Translations under genes and position numbers: made by a program | Assembly (NCBI GenBank): GCA_025765595.1 | Contig: JAIVFH010000100.1 | Span: 1-64,000 of the forward strand | DNA: 64,000 bases | Origin: Obelidium mucronatum | Lineage: Eukaryota; Chytridiomycota; Chytridiomycetes; Chytridiales; Chytriomycetaceae | Direction: 5' to 3' | Shown here: positions 34,064 through 46,300 of the stretch, piece after piece | Position numbering within the stretch: position 1 is the first letter of the stretch | How the letters are laid out: each line of letters opens with the position of its first letter | The notes under the pieces: model-generated | Told to the model about the DNA's origin: nothing | The model's database searches: none | Seen by the model: only the letters and a program-made list of their open reading frames with translations

Positions 34064-36537
34064 ATGGTTCTTATCGCAAAGTCTGGAATCGCTCCAAATG
34101 ATACACACGACGTGGATCGACGGACGCTGGAAACAGAAAACGACAACGTGCTGCTTCTGGCTGGTGGCAGCGCTGGACACAACAATTTCATCTTTGCAAA
34201 TGCGGACTTGCTTGCTTCAGCTTCAGACTACTACCGCAACGCCCTCTCGGATCGCTACAAACAATCCACCGAAATTCCTGCTGAAGTATTGGACTCTTTG
34301 ATAAAGACAAGCCCAGAGATGCAGCAGCGGCAGCAGTTGAAAGCCGTACTGACTCACCCCAATGTCGAAATGAACATACTGCGCCTTGTACTCAAATACC
34401 TCTATTTCAGTGTTGTACAAATCCCAACCGATGACGTAAACGCTGTGGCTCTTTTTGCTGATGAAATCTCTTTAAGTCGACTTGTCGATCAGTGTGTATC
34501 CCACAAGTTGCGGTTAATGACTGTGGATTCCCTGTTTGAAACTTATTTGCTGTGCCGCGATTTGAATCGGAAGCCTAGACTGTGAGCGATTAACTGACGC
34601 ATGGGATGCAAGAGTTTAAGCGCATATCGTGGAAGGGAGGTTGTGGAATCGGGATGGCAGTCGTTGAGTGAATTCGACACACAAGATATGGAATCAATTC
34701 TTTTAATCTTACGGAAATATCATTGGGAATACCGATGGAGACTTGTTATTGGATGGATCAAGGCGCGACAGGGTTTGTCGGATGTTTCGGCCGAATCTGG
34801 AATTGATAAGTGTTGGGTTGGACCATGAAATAGCGTCAAAAGCCTTGCAAGAGCTGTCGTTTCAGATCTGGTTTGATATTCTTCAACAAGATGCTGAACT
34901 GAATTATTCCCTGACTTCCCCGTGGTTTGACTATTGCGAGACATTACGTTGACTTTGAAGTGATTGGTCTTCCATACATACCTCTCTTCCCAATGGAAAC
35001 ACAAGTCAAGTTGATCAAGAGGTACGATAGTATATTTCATGATATCGATATTGTTTGGGGTGGTTCTTTGGCTGCGACAAAGCGAGAGTTTTTCGATGCA
35101 AAGCGGTGGGGGTTCCGATTGTTCAAATGGACAGTAGATGAAGCAGACGGTGCAATTGTTTTGTAAGTACGGCATATGTGGGTAAAAGAATGTCCCTTAA
35201 CTCTCTTTCTTTGTTTTAGAACGGAATCATGGCATAGCTCTCTGGAATTTAATGAGATGATCAATTTGAAAAGTCTACGCCAAATGTGAGATCTTCTTAT
35301 ATAGATACGTTTGATATTAAAGAATTGCTCTTTGCAGTGGAGGAGCAAGCACTTCCAAGAGTTCTGAGATTCCACATGAAATTTCCAATCTAACAAACTT
35401 GGAATATCTGTAAGTATCTTGCAAAATTGATTCTCCTGCGACTTTATTTCTTAATATCTCTTTCTTATACTTTTTATATAGAAACTTGGGGTCACATAAA
35501 ATAACCGGAATGATTCCGTTTTCGATAGGAGCACTTGTAAACTTGACATATCTGTTGCGTGCATTATGGTGTTAATGTTATCTTCTTTAAACGCTAACCC
35601 TCTATCGGTCCAGGTGTCTGGAAAAGAATTGTTTGGAAGGAAATATCCCACCATCTATTTGCAAGCTAGCGAGCCTGGAGACCTTGTAAGAGCCACAGCA
35701 GTGGCAAAACATTTTAACAATGTTAATTTTAGAGAACTCAATGATAATTGCTTGGATGGAAATATCCCAAATATGATAGGGAATCTAACGCGATTAAAGT
35801 CTTGTAATGCGCTGCTTAAAAAAAAAGGGCATTCATGCACTAAATTAGGTCTTTCTTTTTTTTTATGCTAGAAAGTTGGCAGGGAATCAATTATCTGGTA
35901 CGATTCCCAAGTCGATTTGTGCCATACCCTTGTTGGAAACAATGTAAAGCACTATATTGATTCAAACGGAACCCCGGTCCTTACTTTTTTTTGTAATTTA
36001 GATCTCTATTTGATAATCAGCTTGTCGGCGAGATTCCCGAGGCGATTGGGAACTTGAAGCAGTTGGAACAATTGTGAGGAAAAATTTAAAGCAGTGATTT
36101 GAATTATTATAATCGTTTTAAAAAAAAACACCAGGCACCTTCAAGGAAACCAGTTGACTGGCCACCTGCCAGAATCACTAGGGCATCTGAAGAAACTCAA
36201 ATTTATGTAAGTAATGAGGAGTCTCTGATGGAGGAAATTAAAAGCCGTTAAAAAACCACCCTCCAGACAAGTTCAGAATAACTGTTTGTCTGGACGCGTT
36301 CCGGCATCATTGGGGAATTTGAAATTGAGGCTGCATGTACTGTAAGTTATAACAAACTTTAGTTTTACCATTGCGCTGAACATTTTTTGTTTTGCTTCAA
36401 GACGCCTTGAAAACAATCGACTTGTTGGGCCTTTTCCTTCTGAATTGAAAAAGAGGGGATTTAGATTGGACACCCAGGCTGGCGGACTGCATGGATGGAA
36501 GATGCTGTTGAGCAGGGGGGTGGGAACACGAAGTTGA
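34064..36537 (+). CDS. BTB-domain and leucine-rich-repeat fusion, frame-disrupted
   Basis: The first exon encodes a BTB/POZ-like region (NNFIFANADLLASASDYYRN, LKYLYFSVVQIP, VALFADEISLSRLVDQCV), followed by a BACK-like part with DTQDMESILL and YRWRLVIGWIKARQ. This first part needs five extra-base corrections between about 34575 and 34950. From 35165 on, eight or nine exons each carry one plant-type repeat of about 24 residues (NxLxGxIPxxIGNLxxL), with introns always in phase 2, for example 35882-35946-type units. The last BTB exon joins the first repeat exon in frame at GAIVLTESW, so I model one gene. One repeat exon (near 35750-35820) is a base short. A two-gene model is possible. Role: probable scaffold or receptor; unknown. 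Confidence 0.6.
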
Positions 36538-36790
36538 AACATGGATACACTTCAACCAATGAATTGCAAAAAATGAATAGCAGAATGTCGCCTTGAATTA
36601 CAGGAGCAATCGTAGGTGTTGGAGAATATGTTTTCTTCAACATCATCATCGTCAACAACAACACTTGAGATTTGCCCACACGCTAAAGACTCCAGCAGGA
36701 TGCATTCGCAGAGCAGGCTGGTTTTTGCTGGTTCCCAAGCCATAAAGTTGTAGTCCAAGTAGTTCAAGCTGCTGTTCCGGACTGTGAAGG

Positions 36791-38517
36791 TTGAACCCAA
36801 GCCAACTCAAGGCGTTAAGAGACCATGCTCCTTCTCCCGCGCTTGCCGGAACTTCTATTTTGAATCAAGTTGATTCGAAGAGACCCCGGGTCCAGTCTCT
36901 TGCGCAGTCCCAGGCGGCGCCAGTCGAACGGCTGAATATCCAGCAAACACAACAGCAACTACCACGCAAGCCAAAACCAGCTCCAACTGTAACGTCTTCT
37001 TTATTGCGTTTTATTTAATCGATCGATGACCAATCTCTTCGTTGTTCTATTTTCGTAAAGCCAATACGGAGCCCGCCCCACCGTTGCCTGCATCTCTCCA
37101 CTCAAAAGTCGACAGAGCAAAAAGACAAAAGATTCTCGATCTTTTTTTCAACGAGGTAAGAGCTCCTATCTACTCCATGTTTCCCAAATTGCGCTCAACA
37201 CTTGCTGCAAAGTTTGTCAGAATCTACTGCCCCCATTGCAACTCAACGCCCCGCCCTCGCCCACGAACACGCCTTTGCCCAAGAAAACGCGCTCCAAAAG
37301 AAATGCAACAACGCAACAACGTATACAACAATGGCGATCCCAATCTTGAACAGACTCAAGAAACGACCTGTGGCAACATCGCCAACGGATACAGGAATCG
37401 ATGGCCTCTATACCCCACCCGTTGATTCTGCCAATGCAAACCCGCATGGCGCGCTTTTTTTGGATATACCACCTGTTGAAAAGTTTGAGCCCTTGGTTCT
37501 TTCGGATGCTGATATGACGAAACATTCTTATCCGACGCTTTCAGTATTTGCGAATCTCTTTGCAGCAGCAGCGAACCCAATCACGCAGAATCAGTTGCTG
37601 CAACAACAGCAACAAAAAGTCTCTTGCGCGCGTTGTCGAGCCGAATTCACACCCAAACACGATCCTCGACGCACAAGACTGGGAAGCCTGCACGTACCAC
37701 CGATCCGCCCGGCCGATACTCCAAGTCCTGAATGGAACCGCGCCCACCTCGCGAACCAAAGTGTACCCGTGTTGTCAATTGGATCAAACGAGCCCTGGAT
37801 GTGCGACCGGGCCGCATGTGTATAAGGAAACAGAGTGGGTGGATTTGAATTCTAGAATCCCGTTTACAGTGTTGCCTGTGAATGCAGACCCGCAGTGGAA
37901 AGTTGTTGGGATTGATTGTGAAATGAGTTATACGACTGGTGGGATGGAGTTGACGAGAGTTACTGTTGTGGATGTTGTGGGTGGTGGTGTTGGTGGAGGT
38001 AAAGTATTGTTGGATGAGTTGGTGAAGCCGCAGTTTACAGTGTTGGATTTGAATTCTGATTGTTGAGTATTTGCATGTTTTTTTTCTTCTCTTAGTTTTG
38101 CATTCTTCATGTTAAAATCAATTCATTTGTGTAGATTCGGGCATCACAGATCTTTCAAAGGCCAAATATACTCTTCAGGAACTACACGCGGTTCTATCTC
38201 AATACATGTCTACCACCACGATTCTAATCGGCCATGGTCTCGAAAATGATTTGATTTCTCTAAGGTTGCTGCATCCACGTGTTATTGACACAGCTGCTCT
38301 CTTCCCACGCCCACAACCACCCGCTGCAAGTAACCCGTCTGGCACAATCTGGAAAAACTCGCTTAAAGTGTTGTGTGAAAAATTGTTGGGGAAGCGGATT
38401 CAAGTTGTGAATAGCACGTCACTTGGGCATGATAGTGCAGAAGATGCGAGGGGGGCTGTTGAACTGATTCTGTTTTATTTAAAGCAAAAGGAGAAGGGCG
38501 TTTTGATATCTTATTGA
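36791..38517 (+). CDS. DEDDh RNA exonuclease, REX3/REXO1 type, frame-disrupted
   Basis: A 3'-5' RNA exonuclease. The last exon pair (37213-38061 and 38135-38517) carries the catalytic set: GIDCEM, GHGLENDLISLRL and GHDSAEDARGAVELI, giving Asp, Glu, Asp, His, Asp. Upstream is a REX-type cysteine cluster (CARCRAEF, CTYHRSARP, YPCC, SPGCATGPHVYKE). Exon 37061-37155 gives LHSKVDRAKRQKILDLFF. Two extra-base frame breaks are needed, near 37230 (VRIY to APIATQRP) and near 37655. The frame between the first part (to 36988) and exon 37061 does not fit simply, and the true start, possibly an ATG at 36628, is unresolved. It converges on the MYND gene. Confidence 0.75.
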
Positions 38518-38574
38518 AAGTAAAAAAGTAACAATGAAAATTATAAATATACCAACTTTTATTGAGTTGTTTTT

Positions 38575-40273
38575 TTACTCATCATCTTCATGATAAAATG
38601 GAGCTTGTTCTCCCGCTTCTCGATATACATCCAGCACTTCTTCTCTTGTCACGAGTAACCGCATATTTTCATTCTTGATTCGATACTGTTTCTATTGTTG
38701 TTTGGTAGTATATATACATCAACAAAGAGTAGAGAAATATATACCCGCCTTCGGCAGGTCGCCGGATTAAGTCGAAAAAAAAGAACACATACCACCGAAA
38801 CATCAGCACCACCACCATCAACATCATCATCACCCTCATTCAAATCATGTACAACAACAGTCCACAACGACTTTTCCTTATTACACGACCAAACAACATG
38901 ACCCGTACAAGAATTCAAAAACGATTCCTCCTGATGCTCCAAAAGAATCCCATGAATCCTTACGACATCACCGACCCGAAACACACCCACAGGCACGACA
39001 ATACCGTTTATGGTTCTCCAAATCCCATGCCTGTTTCTGACACGCTAAGAGAACAGTAATACACGGAATGACAGTGTTGGCATTGTTTGAGACGGGTTTT
39101 TTCTGAGCGCGGGGTTTTGCAGGTGTTGCATTTGTGGCCGAGAGGGAATTGCTTTCTGGCGTTGATGATGTCGGTGGCTGAGATTGTGGTGTCGTGGTTG
39201 GATTCGGGGACAGGGTGGTAGTTGTTGTTTCTGTAAACAGGTAAATGTTTGTCGTAGGATGTATTGTCGTCGTCATCGTCGTCATCATCATCATCGTCAG
39301 TATGGTGTCCCTTTTCTAGTCCTTGTGTAGTTTCATTGTCCTCCTTTGTTGATGATATTCGATCAATGTCCATTTGAATAAAATAAAGCCATCCTTTTGA
39401 ATCGTGGTGTATTGCGACATTCATTGGGACGGGTTCTTGCCAATGAAAAACGAGTAGGCGTTGGTTATCGGTATTGGATGATAATGCCTTGAATCGAGAG
39501 AGTGCAGTGTATAGTTTTCGAGGGGATGGGTTTCCTTGAATGACAGTGAGGAGATAGGACACATATGAACCAATCGCAATATAATAATCATGGTGGAGAC
39601 AGTTTGATGCCTTTTCGAGTTGCTGAAAGTAAGTAATCTCGGCTAGCGTCGGAGCGACCGAGTGGCCCTGCAGCAGGGAGCCCAGGTAAAACAGCAGACA
39701 GTTGTCTTTGAGGTAGTGCAGACGGTTCCCCAGGTTCTCCTTGTCCAGTTTCCCGAGGGTCCGCATGATCAGCGAGCGCGTCTCGGCAATGTTTTCCTTC
39801 GCCAGCAGCAGAGTCGCCTGCTGCGCAACGAAAAACGCCTGCGACTCGGCGCGGAAAACGAGCGCTTTTTGCAGCGCGGCGGCGAGGCGGCGTGACTCAT
39901 CGTCGGGTGAGTCATCACATAGTGACTCATCGCGCAGTGACTCATCACACAACTCATCACACAACCCATCAAGCGTCCGCGCCGCGCGCAGCCCCAGGCG
40001 GCCCGCACTCAGCGCATCGACCAAGTATTCGGCGGCAGCGCGACACACGCCGGGCGCAGGCGCAGTCGCAAGCGCAGCGTCCAGCGCGGCGACCTGCTGC
40101 TGCGCCGCCGCCGGCAGCCGCCGCGGGTCGCCGAGCGCCGCAAGCGAAGGCTTACTAATCAGCCGCCGCAGCACCGCCGCTGTCGCGCTGGCGGCGTCGC
40201 CGTCGCCGAGGTGCGCCAAGAGATACGCTGCGTCGGCGCAGAACGCCGCCGTTGGTGGTTCGCCCGGCGTCAT
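38575..40273 (-). CDS. MYND zinc-finger protein, frame-disrupted
   Basis: Exon 1 (38793-40273) and exon 2 (38575-38685) are separated by a 107-bp intron that itself contains a copy of the GCCTTCGGC palindrome. The N-terminal 330 residues are helical and alanine-rich without a recognised domain, and the DNA from about 39900 is very GC-rich. A run of eleven Asp follows. The MYND finger is complete once two extra bases (near 39048 and 38997) are discounted: CNTCK, CQHCHSVYYC, CQKQAWDLENHKRYC. These fingers bind proline-rich partners. After it comes GVFRVGDVVRIHGILLEH, perhaps a small beta-barrel. The C-terminus is acidic (FYHEDDE). Product about 535 residues. Confidence 0.7.
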
Positions 40274-40374
40274 TCGAACCCTGCGTTTTTTGTTTTATTT
40301 ACTTTTATTTTTTTGGTTTTTTTATTACAATAGGTAAAATGCACTTTTATTTAATAAGCAATAAAAGAGACCGA

Positions 40375-43300
40375 TCACACAAATCCAAATCCTATTAGGG
40401 TGTCTCGTTAGTACATTGCCCTTTCATACAATTCTCGCTCTCTCCCTCTCCCTCTCCCTCTCCCTCTTACCTGTCGCACATTCGGAAATAGCAGTCAACA
40501 GATTTGCACGCAAATCTTCATATGTATCATATTCAGGAAGGTCAATTTGATTAAAGCTGTTTTTGTTTTTTTTGCAGCAGTGTTAATATATCAATCAAAT
40601 AAATTCAAAAACAAAAAAGAAAACAAAAACGACAAAATACCAAGTATGCGCAGAAGGCAGTCTCGACTTTGACGCAAAGTCCTTATGAATCTGAAACTTT
40701 TGAACTCCATTCGATCCCTCCAACGCCTTGAACCCTTCCAACGGAACTTTAGATGTCCCCGTCGCAAACTGAATCAACTTGGCCCTCTCTTCTTGAGAGA
40801 AACTGCGCACGGCTCTCCAGAACCATTGAATCTGCGGCGACGATTGCGTGTAATTCTGGTATTCCGTGTTGTTTTTCATATCGTCGATATCAATGTCGGG
40901 TAGACCCGATATCAGAAGCTCCAACTCCTGCTCATTGAATATCTTGATCAGCTCTTTTGGGATGATATTCTGGAACCCGCCAACAAACGCTTCAATCTGC
41001 TGCTGGATCGCTTTCGTCAACTTTTGTTCCGTAATCAATGCCACATATTCCTGCTTATTCGCTTCAGTCACTTCAATATTCCGGCCGTTCGGCTTCAAAT
41101 CAATAATCCGCTCCACCCCAAAATCATCCACCTCCGTCGAAAACGTCAAATCCATGATATCAGTAATATCATTCTCCAAAATCCATTGCAGCGATTTATG
41201 GAAAGACGGATCAATCGCTTCCATATCCTTCCAATCCACTGGAATCTCCAACATGCACTTGTAAAACGATCGTGTAAAGTAGGCATCCAATAACCGCCCG
41301 TCATAGATTGCTTTCCCAATAATTCGTCCCACAAATCTGAAATACAATAAATGGTCTGGGTTGATCCAGGATGCGTGGTTCGGCTGGTATGTCACTTTAT
41401 CCACTGCAGATGGTTTGAAGAGCGCATAGTCCGGGTTGAACATTTGTCGTGCGAGGACTTGGAAAAACTCTCGCGTGACTCCTCCAGCGTCAACTCCTTC
41501 TTCGTCGTGGAACCGGATATTCAACTTGCCGTACTTGATTTCATCGCCAGATCGGCCATGAAGTTGGTGGTATGAATCTTCAAACACTTGTGCGCGACGC
41601 ACATTTAATGGTAAACTACCGTAATGGACATGCGCAGATTTTTTATGCAGCTGCTGGTTAAAGTACGTGCGCTTGTTGTCAAACTCGAGGACCTTGGGGT
41701 TCTGAATCAAAAGTGAGAAGGATCCACTCATCAAAGTCGGGTTGTTTCGGACCATCACATTCAAGATCTTCTTGTGCTCTTCAGTAAAGTTGTTGAATAG
41801 CTCGTCATGTGTCAATTGACGGACATCTTTTCCCTTGCTGATGGCAGACATGGAGAGAACAGACGTTGAATGCGTCAAACGAGCCGCGCCAGGAACAGCA
41901 GCAACCACAGGCGCTGCGGCCGAATTCAATTTCTGTGCCACAAACGGCTTGGATATCACCATAAACGCCTCAATCAGCGGAAGCAAGACTGTCCCCACAC
42001 GCGTCAAATCATCATTTTCAGATACTACTGCCATCACGCTTCCAAGGGCATGCCACAACCCTGAAACATCAATCTTGTTGTATATCGCTGCCAGGTTCTC
42101 TTCAATCGAAGGCTCAGCCTTCTGATTATTATTACTGGAAGCACTGCCCTCGTTTTCAGTATCCATAGGCACAGCCTCGCTGCTGGACCCGGAACCTCCA
42201 GCCACCCCCTTTCCTTTCGCTGCAGCCGCCGCCGCCGCTTCCTTTTCCTTTTCCTTCTCTTTCTCCTTAATACTCTGCTGCAGTTTCGAATGAATATAAT
42301 CCAAAGTCTTCAAAACCCGCAAGAATTTAGCCTGTTGAGAAGCAGCCGTAGAAAATTTCGCGAGAGGTCCAGAATTGACATCCAAATCCGCCGCTTTCTT
42401 ACCACCACCACCACCACCAACACTGGTAGTCGTATCCTTCAGCAAACTCGCAACGTCATTCAAATCAACGATAATCGCATTCCCCAAAGCCTGAGAATGC
42501 GCAATAAGCTCATTGGTAATGATTTCGCGGTTGTTGTTCAACGGCGCCAAATGCTGGATCATGGATAAAGTGTATTGGAAGGTTTTGATGGAACATTCTC
42601 CAACTGTCAGGACTTGAACAATGGCGCGGATATATTGGTCTGGGATCATGGGGACCTTCAACACATCTTCGGCTAATTCTGCGCCAACGGGGACAGAGGG
42701 TGCCTTATTGTCCGACGCCTGTGCTCCTTCTCCTTCTGGTGGCACAGCTGACGATGAAGAAGCCGAATCGGCTGGGAAGTTTGGAGCAGCTGGAGTCAAC
42801 CCAATAGTGGCAGCATCCTTGGCTTTCGCCGTGTTGCCACCCAACGAAGAAATCGGCCTCAAAACAAAAGTCAACAACTGAACGAGCTGTTCCAACAAAA
42901 CCGGGTTGGACAAGAAAATGGGTCGTTCCACCAAACTCAATAAAACAACGACTGGATAAATATTCGGGACAGCCTTTTCTTTGCCTTTTCCACCTTTTTT
43001 GGATGACGAAGATTGCTGGTGATGGGGTCGGTATTTCCCAAATGTATTCGCAAACTGCTCGTTTTCATGCAAAAAGAAGACAACGATCTGGTCGTTGCTT
43101 CCCACCAAGAAAATAAGTGTTTCCAGACACCGCTGCACAATCAAGTTTGGTATAGCCTCGAATGGTTGCGAATTTGACGTGACGACTTTCTTTGGTGTAA
43201 CACCGCCACCAGCTGAAGCGCCTTGTTTACCCTTTCCCTTGATAGACATTTGAGCAAAGTTTTTATCCAAAAGGACAAAATCTGCATTTCCATCCCACAG

Positions 43301-46300
43301 CACTGACAGAAACATTGAAATCAAGTCCAACCGAGATTTACTGTTCTCACACAGGTTCAGCAAAAGACGATTCAGCGTTTCCTTGTTTGCAGGTTCAGGA
43401 ACAAACAGTAATCTCAGCAGCGTAAATAGCGCCGGTTTCTCCACAAGCTGGACTACGTCTCGGGTTGATTTTTTCAGAACCTTGGATGGAGGTGTTGATG
43501 GCCCGTCTTCAAGACCGCGAACGCGTTGGCCCAATTGGCTAATGTTTTGTCGCAATCTTGCCATGCTACGGATTGCAGCGTTCGCTTCGGCCATCATGGC
43601 TGCAGGTAGACCTGCCCCTCCTGCTCCTTGATCGCGCGTAGCGCCTTGCCGTAAGGCAGGGTTTAAGGCGGCCAGGAAAGCGTTGGGATCAAATTCACCA
43701 CCCAAGCCAGCACCAAGATTAATACTAGCAGTTGCTCGAGAAGCTCCGGGAGGACGTCTTTGCTGTTGAAGAACTTCGTTCCGGATATCAGGTGGAAGTG
43801 CGTTCAAAAATTCAGACATGTCAGGATTGTCTTGAGCGATCGGGGCAACAGCGGCTCGTTGTTGCTGTTCCTGCAAATGTTGATTGACAACTTCCATTTG
43901 AAGATCTTCAGGTAAAGCGGCCAGGAATTCAGGGTCAATACCAGAATCTAACAAAAACATGAAACTCAGTCTTCTTATCCTCGCAAAAAGCGTTAGTCTT
44001 ACCAGTGATATCAACTTGGCGTCCACCAATTTGAACCACAACACGGGCTGCAGGCGCCGGTGCAACCACTTCACCAGTGGCAGGGGCAGGTTGTGACGCT
44101 TCTGAAGACTCTCCAGCAGCACTAGCATCTGCAACGGACTCGGTCGGAACAACATCCATGGTCACGGCCGCTGCCCGTTCTCGTTCCTCGGCCTCCTTAG
44201 CAATCCGTTCCTGCTCTTCACGCTGCCTCTTCTCAGCCTCTTCAGCTTCTTTCCGAATTCTTTCCTTCTCTTCTTCCTCAGCTTTAATCCTCGCTGCTTC
44301 GGCTTCTTCGAGCTTTCGTTTCTCCTCAGCAACACGGCGCTCCTCCTCTTCTTTCGCTTTGCGTTCCGCCTCTTCCTTCTCCTTGATTTTTCGTTCTTCC
44401 AACGCGGCTGGCGTCAAAAGCGCCAACAAAGACTCAACACCGCCAAGGGCCACATCAGAATGCTCCAGACCATACAACAAACGGGCTTCGTAAACCCATC
44501 GCTGTACGCTTGTTTGAATCACGGCCGTATGAAGTGCTGTCAGTGGTCGGTCTTCTGGAGTAGAGTCAGCAGTGCCATGCAACAACAAGTCAGAAGCAAC
44601 GCCTGGATCACCACCGCCACGTCGGAACAAGTCACGAATGTCACCAATCGCTTGACCGTTGGATTGAATTTCGATCCGGAACGCTTGGCCGTTACGCTCC
44701 ATCTGTTGGATTTGTTGAATGGCTTGTGGACCTGCCAAGGTTTGAATAAAGTTGTGCCAGTCCATTTGGTTGCCTAGAACACCGCGACCACCTGCAGCAG
44801 ATCCCCGAGGTTGAGACCCAGCCCCAGCAATTGCATTAGTTTGTTGGTGGCTATTGACGAGCAGCGGATGGGCTTCCTCTTGTGGGATCGTTGGGCGATT
44901 GATTGGAATCGGTCGGTCAAACAAATCGCCACCTTCAAAGCCATCTGCGAGAGAGTCCCAAATATAGCGGCGACGCCTATTGCGATCGTTTCCGGCACCT
45001 TCATCGCTGAGTTGGTCGTTTTCATCGAAGGGAATGACTAAATCATCTCCGTCATCTTCAGATCCGTCATCCTCGGCAAACACTTCGCCACCATCTTCAC
45101 CCTCATCTCCGTTTTCTTCACCCTCTTCTTCTTCATCATCTTGTTCATCGTCATTGTCTTGATCTGAAACACGATCAGATCTTATAATCGAAGTTTAAAA
45201 ATAATAATCTTACCGTCTTCGTCCTCTTCATCTTCAGCATCTTCTCCGTCCACTATCGCAATTTCCCCTTCGTTGCCATCATCATCTGTGAAACCGTCGT
45301 CGTCATCCTCCGCCATTTCAGCATCCGTGTCTCCAATTTCACCACCCTCCTGATAATACGGTTTAAGAAAATGTTGCTGTACAATTTCTAATCTCTTACA
45401 TTGTCAGTTGAGTCGAATTCTTCATGAGCTCCATGGTATGGTTGTGGAACCACAATTTCCATGTCATCTTCGGGGTCAGAGTTATCCTGATTCCTCACTG
45501 TAAGCTCATGCCACATGAGCATAAAAAAGAAGAACTCACATCATCGTCAGCTTCATCATCTTCCCCAGAAAATTCATCGTCAGAGAATTCCTCAAACTCA
45601 TCTCCTTCATCATCGCCATCTTCATCAGAATCAGAGACATCTCCCATGTCTACATCTTCAGGATTTGTGTGGTACATGCCAAGAGCAGAGTTGCGGTAGA
45701 TGTTACTAATCTCCTCATTCTCACTTTCTCCCAATCCAGCAGGATCTTCATCACCTTCTTCATCCTCGTCAGAAGAATGAAAATCAGATGACGACACGTC
45801 CTCCACAACCATCTTGTTGCTATTACCACCAGCAGCTTTTTTGCTTGATGGTGTTTGCTTTTCCGCATTCATTGGGAGTTTTGCAATTTTCACAGCCAGT
45901 TTGGTCAGCATTTCAAGAGGCTTCAAAACAGCCGTTGTCAGAGTTTTAGATTTCGGGTGGAATGGATCGATTTCAGCCAACACTTGGGTCAGAGTGTTGA
46001 CGAACCCTTTCTCAAGCATAGACTTTGTCGCAGACAAAACTGGATTTTGGCTTGCAGGTATTTTAGTCATTTGCGGTTGGTATCGGATTGTGAGGATTTG
46101 AAGACACAAGTCCGAGAGTCCAAAGAAGCGTCCATATCGCACTTCTGCAGACTCATGAGAGCCCAACGCGTCCTTAATGGATCGTGCTAGAGAATCCACC
46201 ACGATTTTGCAGGTGGATTGATGTTGATCGTTCAATGTTTTATCATCTGCAGCAAAGGGACCCGTGGCGAGTTGAGTAATCATGGCAACGGACCACATAC

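Noticed and set aside
36552..36800. 82-codon minus-strand frame between the BTB-LRR and REX genes
   Set aside because: No domain or supporting splice signals; it probably overlaps the unresolved 5' part of the exonuclease gene.
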